Shown: in pieces, positions 23,561-33,315 of the stretch
Layout: every line of letters begins with the position of its first letter
Numbering within the stretch: position 1 is the stretch's first letter
From: Polaromonas sp. CF318
GTDB taxonomy: Bacteria > Pseudomonadota > Gammaproteobacteria > Burkholderiales > Burkholderiaceae_C
NCBI RefSeq assembly: GCF_000282655.1
Contig: NZ_AKIV01000041.1
Span: forward strand, 1 to 33,315
Direction: 5' to 3'
Length of the DNA: 33,315 bases
Made by a program: the position numbers and the translations under genes
Notes under the pieces: generated by a model
The model's input: only the letters and a program-made list of their open reading frames with translations
Databases searched by the model: none
What the model was told of the DNA's origin: nothing

Positions 23561-23905
23561 ATGATCGCGATTATTTTTGAAGTCCAGCCCGCCCAGGGTC
23601 AGAAGCAGACCTACCTTGATATCGCCGCGGCGCTCAGGCCGCAGCTCGAAAAAATCGACGGCTTTATCTCCATCGAGCGCTTTGAAAGCCTGAGCACACC
23701 GGGCAAGCTGCTGTCGTTGTCCTTTTTTCGCGACGAGGCCGCCGTGCTGGAATGGCGCAAGCTGGAAAGCCACAGGCAGGCGCAAAGCCGCGGGCGCGGC
23801 GGCGTGTTTGAGAACTACCGCTTGCGCGTGGCCCACGTACTGCGCGATTACGGCCTGAATGAGCGCGATGAGGCACCGGCCGACAGCCGGCAGGTACACG
23901 GCTGA
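23561..23905 (+). CDS. ABM-domain protein (antibiotic biosynthesis monooxygenase fold)
   Basis: 114 aa, dimeric alpha-beta barrel family (PF03992): MIAIIFEVQPAQGQKQTYL, then IDGFISIERFESL and a VLEWRKLESHRQAQ helix, the usual strand-helix order. Members include quinol-forming monooxygenases without cofactor and heme-degrading enzymes, and many have no known role. AGGAAAG lies before the ATG at 23561. It sits 42 nt after the P450 gene and is probably the last gene of the MarR-hmgA-fahA-P450 operon. It could act on a quinol made by the P450 or homogentisate chemistry; that is speculation. Confidence 0.82.
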   Translation: MIAIIFEVQPAQGQKQTYLDIAAALRPQLEKIDGFISIERFESLSTPGKLLSLSFFRDEAAVLEWRKLESHRQAQSRGRGGVFENYRLRVAHVLRDYGLNERDEAPADSRQVHG

Positions 23906-24012
23906 GTGGGATTTGGGTTTGGCGTGGCCCCCGAATCACCCGATAAACCACATTGCTTGACGGAAGCGGGCGCTTTGTAGGGCTTAAATGCCGCATAAAG
24001 GGGGAAAACTGA

Positions 24013-24040
24013 GGGTAAACCTTACAATAGAGGGTTACCC
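24013..24040. promoter_or_regulatory. Inverted repeat with -10-like box before ygiQ
   Basis: GGGTAA (24013-24018) and TTACCC (24035-24040) flank a TACAAT (24023-24028) that could be a -10. No good -35 is found at the right distance. It ends 10 nt before the ygiQ ATG, so a repressor binding here would block transcription. Confidence 0.3.
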
Positions 24041-24049
24041 AAAGCCTCC

Positions 24050-26419
<2,370 letters not shown>

Positions 26420-26536
26420 GCGCGCGACCTGCGGGCCGCCTCTTCTGGCAAGATGCCCATGGCCGCAGCGAACAAAGCGATCGCCTCAGCGGCTTTCGGA
26501 CAGACATATCTCTGATCGCAACCCCGGAGAGACCCC

Positions 26537-27391
26537 ATGCTCATCGCACGCAGAGCCCTCGTGGCTTTCACCATGGCGGCCGTCACGGCCTGCGCCTGGC
26601 TGGCGCCGCTGGATGCGCCGGCCATGCGGCAGGTCGATGCCGGCCTCAAGCGCGCACTGGTGAGTTTTGCCACGGCGCGGCTGCTCAATGCTGTGATCTC
26701 CGTTGCCCAGGGCACCGAGGCCTCGGTGCAGCCCTTCGGCGTCGGCGTGACCTTCACGCCCGGGCAGATCCTGGACCCGGTGAACGACCTGGTCGAGCAG
26801 TTTTCGCACCTGATGCTGGCGGCCAGCGTCGCTTTCGGCATCCAGAAGGCGTTGATCAGCATAGGCAGCTACTGGCCGGTGTCGCTGGCCCTGAGCGCCG
26901 CGGCGCTGGGCTGGTGGTGGTTGCATTTGCGCAGGGCGCGGGTGCCGCCCTGGCTGTCCAGGCTGCTGGTGATCTTGCTGATGCTGCGTTTTGCCGTGCC
27001 GGTGGTGACGCTGGGCAGCGACCTGCTGTGGCAAAAATTCCTGGCGGCAGATTACGCGGCCAGCCAGCAATTGATAGACAGCGCCACCGGCCAGGCCGGG
27101 CAGCTCAATCCCGCAGTGGCCGCCGCACCCGACAAGCGCGGCCTGGTCGAGAGCATGAAAGACTGGCTGGCCAAGAACGGCGACGTGGGCAAGCAGGTTG
27201 AAAACCTCAAGCACGCGGCCGAACAGGCCACCGAACACATCATCAAGCTCATCGTGATCTTTGTGCTGCAGACGCTGGTAATTCCCTTGCTGCTGCTCTG
27301 GGCCTTGTATGCCTTCGTCCGGCAGGTGTTTGAGCGGCCGGGGCGGGGCGGCCTGGTTTACGGCGGCGCTTCCGCTTCGTCTTCGTTATGA
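26537..27391 (+). CDS. Conserved membrane protein (284 aa)
   Basis: 284 aa with GGAGAG before the ATG. Hydrophobic segments lie at about residues 5-25, 92-110, 113-130, 140-160 and 236-262. A hydrophilic stretch between residues 160 and 235 contains a helical part (VESMKDWLAKNGDVGKQVENLKHAAEQ) that probably lies outside the membrane. The final helix is followed by a short basic tail. I do not recognise a functional family. It follows ygiQ by 117 bp without a visible terminator. Its stop codon overlaps an ATG (27388) that begins a short open frame in the EamA leader. Confidence 0.72.
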   Translation: MLIARRALVAFTMAAVTACAWLAPLDAPAMRQVDAGLKRALVSFATARLLNAVISVAQGTEASVQPFGVGVTFTPGQILDPVNDLVEQFSHLMLAASVAFGIQKALISIGSYWPVSLALSAAALGWWWLHLRRARVPPWLSRLLVILLMLRFAVPVVTLGSDLLWQKFLAADYAASQQLIDSATGQAGQLNPAVAAAPDKRGLVESMKDWLAKNGDVGKQVENLKHAAEQATEHIIKLIVIFVLQTLVIPLLLLWALYAFVRQVFERPGRGGLVYGGASASSSL

Positions 27392-27579
27392 TGCAAGCCA
27401 TGCATCTCCAGCTTTCTCCCCCCTCCGTCGCTCTGTGATGCACCCGGCTTGATGCCGGGCTGCGCCCTTTGGCCGTGCCTGTTCCGACGGAACGGCGCGC
27501 GGCCTTGAGTTGACGCGCCTGCCCGCTTTTTGTTGCGGCTATCCCGCTCGCGGCAGGTGCATGGACGGAGAAAATTTTC
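27388..27579 (+). promoter_or_regulatory. Candidate structured leader of the EamA gene, with a short ORF
   Basis: About 190 nt before the transporter ATG. A 12-codon frame (MHLQLSPPSVAL, 27400-27438; also open from 27391) is followed by stem-loops CCCGGC/GCCGGG (27443-27459), GTTCC/GGAAC (27481-27493) and GGCGCG/CGCGCC (27494-27519). A further pairing of 27515-27526 with 27550-27560, just before the ribosome site, would exclude the third stem. This resembles an attenuator or riboswitch, but I recognise no known class. Confidence 0.35.
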
Positions 27580-28482
27580 ATGAAAACCCAAACATCGGCC
27601 GCCCTGGCCTGGGGCGGCGTGCTGCTTGCGGGCGTCTTGTGGGGCGTGGGCGCCCTGGTTGCCCAATCCGTGATGGCCGGGGGCATGGCGCCCTACAGCC
27701 TGTCTCTGGCGCGATTCGCGCTGGGCTTGCCGCTCTTGTGGTGGTGGCACTGGCGGCAGCTGCCGGCCGCGCCGCGGACGGCGCAGTGGCGGCATCTTCC
27801 CCGGCGCAGCAAGGCCCTGGTCATGGGCACGGGCCTGGCGATGGCGCTGAACGTCACGAGCTGGTTCATCGCCATGAGCCATATAGGCGCGGCCCTGCCC
27901 ACGGTGATCTCGATCTGCTGCGCGCCCGTCATCGTTGCGCTGCTGTCGGTGCTGCGCGGTTATGAACGCGCGAGCGGCCGGCTACTGCTGGCGCTGGGCC
28001 TGGCCTTGGCTGGCGTGGGCCTGATCGCCATGCCCGGCGAGGGCTTGAGCCTGCCGGCGCACTACGCGGCCGGCCTGGCCTGGTCGCTGGCTTCGGCCGG
28101 GCTTTATTCGCTGGTGGTGCTGGGCAATGCGCGCATGCCCGCGCAGTTGCCGGCCGTCACCGCCTCGGCCTGGAGCATGAGCGCTGCCGCGCTGCTGATG
28201 CTGGGCCTGGCTGTCGCCGAGGGCATCACCTGGCCGCGGCACACGACGGCCTGGCTGCAGGTGGGCTACACCGGCATCTTCACCACCTCGATTGCCTACC
28301 TGGCCTTTGCCTGGGGTGCGCGGCGCCTGTCGCCGACTGCGACAGTGATAGGCACGCTGGTCGAGCCGCTGGTGGCCGCTGTGGCGGCAGCCTGGCTGTT
28401 TGCCGAGCCGCTCACGGCGCTGCAGGGCGTGGGCGCCTTGATGCTGGGGGCGGCGATGGTGGTGCTGGCGCGGCGGTCCTGA
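27580..28482 (+). CDS. EamA/DMT family transporter
   Basis: 300 aa with about ten hydrophobic segments in two EamA repeats (roughly residues 8-140 and 150-295), the usual drug/metabolite transporter layout. Typical stretches are GVLWGVGALVAQSV, ALPTVISICCAPVIVALLSV and GTLVEPLVAAVAAAWLFAEP. It probably exports a metabolite or amino acid across the inner membrane; the substrate cannot be predicted. GGAG stands before the ATG at 27580. The leader at 27388-27579 looks structured. It converges with the CoA transferase gene, with only 18 nt between stop codons. Confidence 0.88.
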   Translation: MKTQTSAALAWGGVLLAGVLWGVGALVAQSVMAGGMAPYSLSLARFALGLPLLWWWHWRQLPAAPRTAQWRHLPRRSKALVMGTGLAMALNVTSWFIAMSHIGAALPTVISICCAPVIVALLSVLRGYERASGRLLLALGLALAGVGLIAMPGEGLSLPAHYAAGLAWSLASAGLYSLVVLGNARMPAQLPAVTASAWSMSAAALLMLGLAVAEGITWPRHTTAWLQVGYTGIFTTSIAYLAFAWGARRLSPTATVIGTLVEPLVAAVAAAWLFAEPLTALQGVGALMLGAAMVVLARRS

Positions 28483-28495
28483 GGACGGGCGCGAG

Positions 28496-28510
28496 GGCGC
28501 CTAAGGCGCC
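28496..28510. repeat. Hairpin between convergent genes
   Basis: GGCGCC (28496-28501), TAA, GGCGCC (28505-28510): a 6-bp GC stem with a 3-nt loop in the gap between the EamA and CoA-transferase stops, overlapping the latter's stop codon. Lacks a T-run, so only a weak bidirectional terminator at best. Confidence 0.3.
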
Positions 28511-29412
28511 AGCGTGTGCAGCGGGATGTCTTTCTCGACAGCCAGCGCGTCGAGTTCCTTGCGCGTCCTGGCTTTGAGCCAGGCTTCAATCGCCGCATGC
28601 GTGGCCGGCGCGAACATGGCTTTCATGCTGGAGGCCTGCACGCCCGCGGCGGCGCACAGGCTGGCCGCGAAATGCGGCTCCAGCGCCGCGAGCGCCACGC
28701 GGCCGTCCTTGCAGGCATAGAGGCGGTAGCCCGCATGGCCGCCGCCCACGGCCGCGCCGGGCTGTGTCAGGCCCCAGCTGCGCGGCAGGGCCAGGTAGCC
28801 GGCGGCGGCAGAGAGGGCGACCTCGAGGTAAGCGCCCTTGCCCTTGGCCCGCTGGTGCAGCACGGCCTGCAGCACGGCTTCGCTGGCCATCAGCGAGCCG
28901 CCCATGTCGGCGTACAGCGTGGCGGGCAGGTCCAGGCCGGTGACCAAATCGTTTTCGGCCAGGTAGGTCAGATCGTGGCCGGGCTCTTCGGCGCGTTCGC
29001 CCGGGCTGCCGACGATGGCGACCTGGCTCAGCTGTGGGTGCTGCTTGTGCAGCGCCTTCCAGCCCAGGCCCAGCTTGGCCAGCGCCGAGGGCCGGAAGGA
29101 GGTGAGCAGCACGTCGGTTTTCGCGAGCTCGCGCTGCAGCAAGGCCTGGCCGCGCTCGGTCTTGAGGTCGGCCGCGGCGGTGCGCACGCCGGCGTGCAGA
29201 GCGGCATAAGCCTCAGGGTTGTAGAGCTTCATCGGGTCGCCCGGGGGCGGCTCAAGCTTGGCGCAGCGCGCACCCATCTGCCTGCAGCGCATCAGGGCCG
29301 CCGGGCCGGGCAGGTTGAGCGCCAGGCTCAGCACGCGCACGCCTTTGAGCGGCTGCAGGACGGTGGGTGGGGAGGGGGGGGTGGGGGCGGCGGTAGGTTT
29401 GGAGCTGGGCAT
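28501..29412 (-). CDS. CaiB/BaiF family CoA transferase (short)
   Basis: 303 aa, compared with about 360-400 for most family members. It starts with a Pro/Thr-rich extension, then LQPLKGVRVLSLALNLPGPAAL, the family N-terminus, and has the GHDLTYLAENDLVTGL motif whose His-Asp is catalytic in alpha-methylacyl-CoA racemase-type enzymes. LYADMGGSLMASEAVLQAVL and GYRLYACKDGRVALAALEP are also typical. The end (AVEKDIPLHTLAP) looks natural, so this may be the AMACR-like short class and not a truncation. It moves CoA between acids or racemises acyl-CoA esters; substrate unknown. The N-terminal codons include a C8 run (G-quadruplex on the other strand). No clear ribosome site. Confidence 0.83.
   Translation of the reverse strand: MPSSKPTAAPTPPSPPTVLQPLKGVRVLSLALNLPGPAALMRCRQMGARCAKLEPPPGDPMKLYNPEAYAALHAGVRTAAADLKTERGQALLQRELAKTDVLLTSFRPSALAKLGLGWKALHKQHPQLSQVAIVGSPGERAEEPGHDLTYLAENDLVTGLDLPATLYADMGGSLMASEAVLQAVLHQRAKGKGAYLEVALSAAAGYLALPRSWGLTQPGAAVGGGHAGYRLYACKDGRVALAALEPHFAASLCAAAGVQASSMKAMFAPATHAAIEAWLKARTRKELDALAVEKDIPLHTLAP
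29365..29387 (+). other. G-quadruplex-forming tract
   Basis: On the plus strand: runs of 3, 4, 8 and 5 G separated by single bases (29365-29367, 29369-29372, 29374-29381, 29383-29387). Short loops and long runs make this one of the most stable G4 patterns. It lies in the template strand of codons 9-17 of the CoA transferase, 25-48 nt inside its start. Confidence 0.7.
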
Positions 29413-29485
29413 GGTGTGGGGGCAATTTACCCCAAAGCCTTGCGGCCGGTGTCCCGGGTTGTCGCTAAAGCGCTGGAAACTGTTT

Positions 29486-29518
29486 CAATAATTTCTGTTT
29501 TAAAGATATAAATTATTG
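29486..29518. promoter_or_regulatory. AT-rich inverted repeat upstream of the DUF2975 gene
   Basis: Perfect 9-bp arms CAATAATTT (29486-29494) and AAATTATTG (29510-29518), 15-nt spacer, in the most AT-rich patch of the window. A TATAAA (29507-29512) at about 18 nt from TTTCAA (29483-29488) may be the promoter. Likely operator for the XRE regulator encoded downstream, by position only. Confidence 0.5.
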
Positions 29519-29576
29519 TTTTACGAGAATTATTCTGCGACACTGAGGCCCTCTTCACAAGACAAGAGGTGCTCCC

Positions 29577-30146
29577 TTGAAACACACAGCAACTCCCCAG
29601 ACCCCTTCCGGGCCTGACGTGCAGGGCATCAGCAGCGTGCTAGCCTGGGCTTGTGCCTTGCTCGCGGTGGCCTTGCCGCTGGCGGTGGCCTACCACCTGC
29701 TCAGCACGCCGGTGGAAAGCCTGCTGATGCGCGCGGGCCTGCCGCTGCAGGCCGCGCAGGCCGCCGCCATGGATGTCACCCTGGGCCAAAAATGCCTGGC
29801 TGTGCTGCTGGGCGTGCTGCCGGTGTGCTGCGCGTCTTACGGCCTGGTGTGCGCCATGCGCTGCTTCTCGGGTTTTTCGCAGGCCGAGTATTTCAGCCTG
29901 CGCACCGTCAAATATTTGCGCGGTTTTGCCGCCGGCATTTTTGCGTCGGTGGTCACTGGCGTGCTGGCTTCCACGCTGGTCACGGTGGTGCTGACCGCCG
30001 GGGCGCCGGCCGGGCAGCGCGCGCTGTCGCTGGGCCTGGGCAGCAACGAGCTGCTGACCCTGCTGTTCGCCGGCATGGTGTGGCAGATCGCCGCCGTGAT
30101 GGCCAGGGCCGTGGCGCTGGCCGAAGAGAACGCGCAGTTCGTTTAA
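29577..30146 (+). CDS. DUF2975 membrane protein
   Basis: 189 aa from a TTG at 29577, with GAGG 8 nt upstream and no better start. Four hydrophobic segments, about residues 20-45, 75-95, 115-140 and 160-180, match DUF2975 (PF11188). The polar stretch CFSGFSQAEYFSLRTVKYL between segments 2 and 3 is family-typical. The next gene, 18 nt downstream, is a small XRE-type regulator; DUF2975 proteins are often encoded beside one, as in the Bacillus YoaS/YozG pair, and the membrane protein may sense or sequester it. Function otherwise unknown. AT-rich operator-like DNA lies upstream. Confidence 0.82.
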   Translation: MKHTATPQTPSGPDVQGISSVLAWACALLAVALPLAVAYHLLSTPVESLLMRAGLPLQAAQAAAMDVTLGQKCLAVLLGVLPVCCASYGLVCAMRCFSGFSQAEYFSLRTVKYLRGFAAGIFASVVTGVLASTLVTVVLTAGAPAGQRALSLGLGSNELLTLLFAGMVWQIAAVMARAVALAEENAQFV

Positions 30147-30164
30147 TTTTTCCGTTCTCCGCGC

Positions 30165-30380
30165 GTGCCCATCGTCGTCAAACTCGATGTGATGCTGTCC
30201 GAACGCAAGGCCAAGTCCAAGGACCTGGCCGCTTACGTCGGCATCACCGAAGCCAACCTGTCCCTGCTCAAACAGGGCAAGGTCAAGGGCGTGCGCTTTG
30301 ACACGCTGATGCGCATTTGCGAATTTCTCGATTGCCAGCCGGGGGACCTGCTGGTTTCCCGGCCGGACGATGCCGCTTGA
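30165..30380 (+). CDS. Small XRE/Cro-type regulator (YozG-like)
   Basis: 71 aa, from a GTG at 30165; no clear ribosome site, probably coupled to the DUF2975 gene 18 nt upstream. The helix-turn-helix is SKDLAAYVGITEANLSLLKQ (residues 18-37) followed by GVRFDTLMRICEFLDCQPGDLL, the standard end of YozG/HTH_26 proteins. It consists of little beyond the DNA-binding domain. It probably binds the inverted repeat at 29486-29518 and may be regulated by the DUF2975 partner. A toxin-antitoxin role was considered and is not supported. Confidence 0.88.
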   Translation: MPIVVKLDVMLSERKAKSKDLAAYVGITEANLSLLKQGKVKGVRFDTLMRICEFLDCQPGDLLVSRPDDAA

Positions 30381-30403
30381 TCCACTGTTTCCGGAGTTTG
30401 CTT

Positions 30404-30604
30404 ATGAAGCGCCTTGCCATCGCCGCGGTCCTTATCGCTTTACTCAGCGCCTGCGCCGATATCAATTGGGAGCAGACCGCGAAGGAGTCCCTCAAGTCCG
30501 CTTGCCGCGGCGCGAGCAATTGCAGCATCCCCTGCGACCGCAACAACCCGGCCACCTTCAACGACCCGCAATGCATCGCGGGCGGCAGGCGTCCATCGCC
30601 ATAA
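30404..30604 (+). CDS. Small lipoprotein (66 aa)
   Basis: 66 aa, with GGAG 8 nt before the ATG at 30404. Signal and lipobox MKRLAIAAVLIALLSAC put the acylated cysteine at residue 17. The mature peptide is short with four more cysteines (in SLKSACRGASNCSIPCDRNN and PQCIAG), suggesting disulfides in the periplasm. No family recognised. Same direction as, and 23 nt after, the XRE gene. Confidence 0.7.
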   Translation: MKRLAIAAVLIALLSACADINWEQTAKESLKSACRGASNCSIPCDRNNPATFNDPQCIAGGRRPSP

Positions 30605-30653
30605 TGGATCACATGAAACCTGGACAAGAAACCTCCGCAGCGGAGCGGACAGC

Positions 30654-30983
30654 TTGAGCGCAAGCGCCGAATTTGTCAGCTATGTGCGTGAACTGCTGGC
30701 GCCGCTCGGAGATATTCGCGATGGAAAGTTTTTTGGCGGCCACGCAATGAAACACGGTGGAAACCAGTTCGCCATGGTCATGGGCAACACCCTGTACTTC
30801 CGGGTGGACGACAGCTCGCGGCCGGCCTATGAGAAGAAGGGCTCAAAGCCCTTCAGCTATTCCACCAAAAACGGCGTGGTGCAGGTGCGCAAGTACTACG
30901 CCGCGCCCGCCGAACTACTGGATGACCCGGCGCAGTTGCTGGTATGGGCCCGGCAGGCGATCAGTGCGGCGCGCGCGGCCTGA
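30654..30983 (+). CDS. TfoX N-terminal domain protein
   Basis: 109 aa from a TTG at 30654, with GGAG 8 nt upstream; the longer frame overlaps the lipoprotein gene. It matches the TfoX_N fold (PF04993): FVSYVRELLAPLGDIRDGKF, FGGHAMKHGGNQFAMVMGNT, YFRVDDSSRPAYEKKGSKPF and the C-terminal DPAQLLVWARQA. Full TfoX/Sxy proteins control competence through an extra C-terminal domain, which is absent here, so a competence role should not be assumed. Small stand-alone TfoX_N proteins are common and uncharacterised. Confidence 0.85.
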   Translation: MSASAEFVSYVRELLAPLGDIRDGKFFGGHAMKHGGNQFAMVMGNTLYFRVDDSSRPAYEKKGSKPFSYSTKNGVVQVRKYYAAPAELLDDPAQLLVWARQAISAARAA

Positions 30984-31004
30984 CCAGCGCCAGGCTGGCT
31001 GAGC

Positions 31005-32224
<1,220 letters not shown>

Positions 32225-32265
32225 ATGCGGCGCCGCACGCCGCGCCTAGTGCGCCGGGGCGGCTT

Positions 32266-32302
32266 TGCACGATGTGCGGCCTGTTTGTGCGATGATCGCG
32301 CA
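32266..32302. promoter_or_regulatory. IclR-type operator between pobA and its regulator
   Basis: Near-perfect palindrome TGTGCGAT-G-ATCGCGCA (32286-32302, one mismatch), plus a related direct copy TGCACGATG at 32266-32274, 20 bp upstream of the palindrome's TGTGCGATG. The GTGCGAT/ATCGCAC character is that of PcaR/PobR/PcaU binding sites, which also combine a palindrome with an extra direct repeat. It abuts the regulator's ATG (32303), so binding should block the regulator's own expression. Confidence 0.7.
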
Positions 32303-33145
32303 ATGGTCACTTCCCGAACCGCTGCGAAACCCGGCGCTTTCCCCATCGCCAAGCCCGACCTGATCGAGGGCATGGCCAAAGGCATGGCCGTGCTGGAAAG
32401 CTTTGACACCCAGCGCCAGCGCCTCAATGCCACACTGGCAGCCGAGCGCGCCGGCATCACGCGCGCGGCGGCGCGCCGCCACCTGCTCACGCTTACACAC
32501 CTGGGCTACCTGGAAACCGACGGCAGTTATTTCTGGCTGGCGCCCAAGGTGCTGCGCTTTTCGGGCAGCTACCTGGCGACGGCGCGCCTGCCGCGCGCCA
32601 TCCAGCCCGCGTTGAACCGGCTGGCGGCGCAGGCCCAGGAGTCGTTTTCAGTCGCGGTGCTGGACGGCGACGAGATCGTCATCATCGGACGCAGCGGCTT
32701 TGAATGGAAAGCCTCCGGCGACCCGAAGGCGGCGCCGGCCCGCGTGCTGGCCTACGGCCTGCACCTGGGCGCGCGCCTGCCCGCGCATGCCACCTCCACC
32801 GGCCGCGTCCTGCTGGCCGCCAAGTCCAAGAGCGAGTTCAGCGCCTGGCTCAAGGCAAAAACCGAGCACGGCAGCCTGGCACGGCTGACCTTGCACACGA
32901 CCACGGACCCGCGCAAGCTCAAGGCCCTGGTCGAGCGGGTGCGGCTGGACGACTACTGCCTGGCCAGCGAAGAGCATGAGCTGGGCGTGCATGCGCTGGC
33001 CGTGCCGCTGCGCGACATGCAGGGCCGCACGGTGGCGGCGCTCAATGTGGTGTCCTCGCCGCAGCGTTTGCGGGTGGAGGTGATGCAGAAGGAATTGCTG
33101 CCCTTGTTGCTGGATGCGGCGAGGGAGTTGCGTTCGCTGCTTTAG
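32303..33145 (+). CDS. pobR: IclR family regulator of pobA
   Basis: 280 aa. The N-terminal winged helix (about residues 20-80) holds GMAKGMAVLESFDTQRQRL and ITRAAARRHLLTLTHLGYLE, the IclR pattern of the PcaR/PcaU/PobR branch. The C-terminal effector domain includes HLGARLPAHATSTGRVLLA and LASEEHELGVHALAVPLRD, both highly typical. It probably activates pobA in response to 4-hydroxybenzoate. It diverges from pobA with the operator between them. The ATG at 32303 has no good ribosome site and its predicted promoter (TTGCAC 32265, TGCGAT 32288) would start almost at the ATG, so a very short leader or a leaderless message is possible. The longer frame from 32177 would cross the operator. Confidence 0.9.
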   Translation: MVTSRTAAKPGAFPIAKPDLIEGMAKGMAVLESFDTQRQRLNATLAAERAGITRAAARRHLLTLTHLGYLETDGSYFWLAPKVLRFSGSYLATARLPRAIQPALNRLAAQAQESFSVAVLDGDEIVIIGRSGFEWKASGDPKAAPARVLAYGLHLGARLPAHATSTGRVLLAAKSKSEFSAWLKAKTEHGSLARLTLHTTTDPRKLKALVERVRLDDYCLASEEHELGVHALAVPLRDMQGRTVAALNVVSSPQRLRVEVMQKELLPLLLDAARELRSLL

Positions 33146-33315
33146 TTTTTGGGCGGCGAAGGGCGCACGGCCAGCGCGACGCCGCCCAGGATGGCCGCGC
33201 AGCAGGCGGCGAGCGCCCAGCCCAGCGGCTCCCCCAGAAAGACGATACCGCCCAGCGCGGTGATGGCCGGCACCGACAGTTGTACCGAGGCCGCCGTCGT
33301 GGCGGGAAGCCGCTT
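33142..33315 (-). CDS. EamA/DMT family transporter, C-terminal part
   Basis: 57 codons and a TAA stop at the window edge; the start lies outside. The frame reads ASVQLSVPAITALGGIVFLG, then EPLGWALAACCAAILGGVAL, which is the last two helices of an EamA transporter, ending in VRPSPPKN. Its stop overlaps the stop of the IclR gene (33142-33145) in opposite direction. Substrate unknown. Confidence 0.8.
   Translation of the reverse strand, partial: KRLPATTAASVQLSVPAITALGGIVFLGEPLGWALAACCAAILGGVALAVRPSPPKN

Noticed and set aside
28501..29412. CoA transferase as a truncated pseudogene
   Set aside because: Short, but with intact N-terminal and catalytic motifs and a natural-looking C-terminus; shorter AMACR-like members exist.
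29577..30380. DUF2975/XRE pair as a toxin-antitoxin system
   Set aside because: The membrane protein has four helices and belongs to a known non-toxin family; the order and sizes do not match a known TA type.
30654..30983. TfoX competence regulator
   Set aside because: Only the N-terminal domain is present; stand-alone TfoX_N proteins are not known competence activators.

Overview
The window is GC-rich (by eye about 65% G+C), tightly packed and has Shine-Dalgarno signals of the GGAG type. The gene set (single-domain XylG with a ROK regulator, Ku/LigD, PhoX-family phosphatase, HmgA/FahA, PobA with an IclR regulator, a DUF2383 four-helix protein) fits a chromosomal segment of a betaproteobacterium, most likely Comamonadaceae (Polaromonas, Variovorax or Rhodoferax relatives). 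That placement is an inference from protein character; there is no rRNA or other marker. I see no tRNA or rRNA gene, CRISPR array, insertion sequence, prophage or integron.

Layout. (1) 76-1265: a GFA/CENP-V type enzyme and a MarR regulator diverge from a short region carrying two matching palindromes, followed by a 56-aa membrane ORF. (2) 1634-2476: an unrecognised protein behind a good sigma70-like promoter. (3) 2553-6853, minus strand: a sugar ABC operon xylF-xylH-xylG with a ROK repressor as last gene and an inverted-repeat operator upstream of xylF. An Ldh_2 family dehydrogenase lies beyond it. (4) 8378-10336: a Tat-exported PhoX/DUF839 protein with a PhoB-box-like promoter. (5) 10611-14641: a DsbA-family oxidoreductase, a GST and several small or envelope/stress-type genes (glycine-zipper plus four-helix-bundle protein, two overlapping lipoproteins, a 72-aa protein and a Gln/Asn-rich disordered protein), with clear terminators. 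(6) 14789-18376: Ku and LigD, a complete two-component bacterial end-joining operon. (7) 18615-23905: a CHRD lipoprotein, then a MarR-hmgA-fahA-P450-ABM operon for homogentisate breakdown with two perfect palindromes over its promoter. (8) 24050-29412: YgiQ radical SAM protein, a membrane protein, an EamA exporter with an apparently structured leader, and a short CaiB/BaiF CoA transferase. (9) 29577-30983: DUF2975/XRE pair, small lipoprotein and TfoX_N protein. (10) 31005-33315: pobA diverging from its IclR regulator, then the C-terminus of another EamA transporter at the window edge.

Together the genes describe a heterotroph using pentose/sugar uptake, tyrosine/phenylacetate-type aromatics through homogentisate, and 4-hydroxybenzoate through protocatechuate. 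Each catabolic module sits beside its own regulator and a visible operator. No clear new multi-gene defence or mobile system is present. The most interesting items are regulatory DNA (MarR twin palindromes, Pho box, ROK operator, pobA/pobR operator, EamA leader), a P450 lacking the usual I-helix threonine inside the hmg operon, a strong G-quadruplex/C8 tract at the start of the CoA transferase, and a Q/N-rich protein near Ku/LigD.
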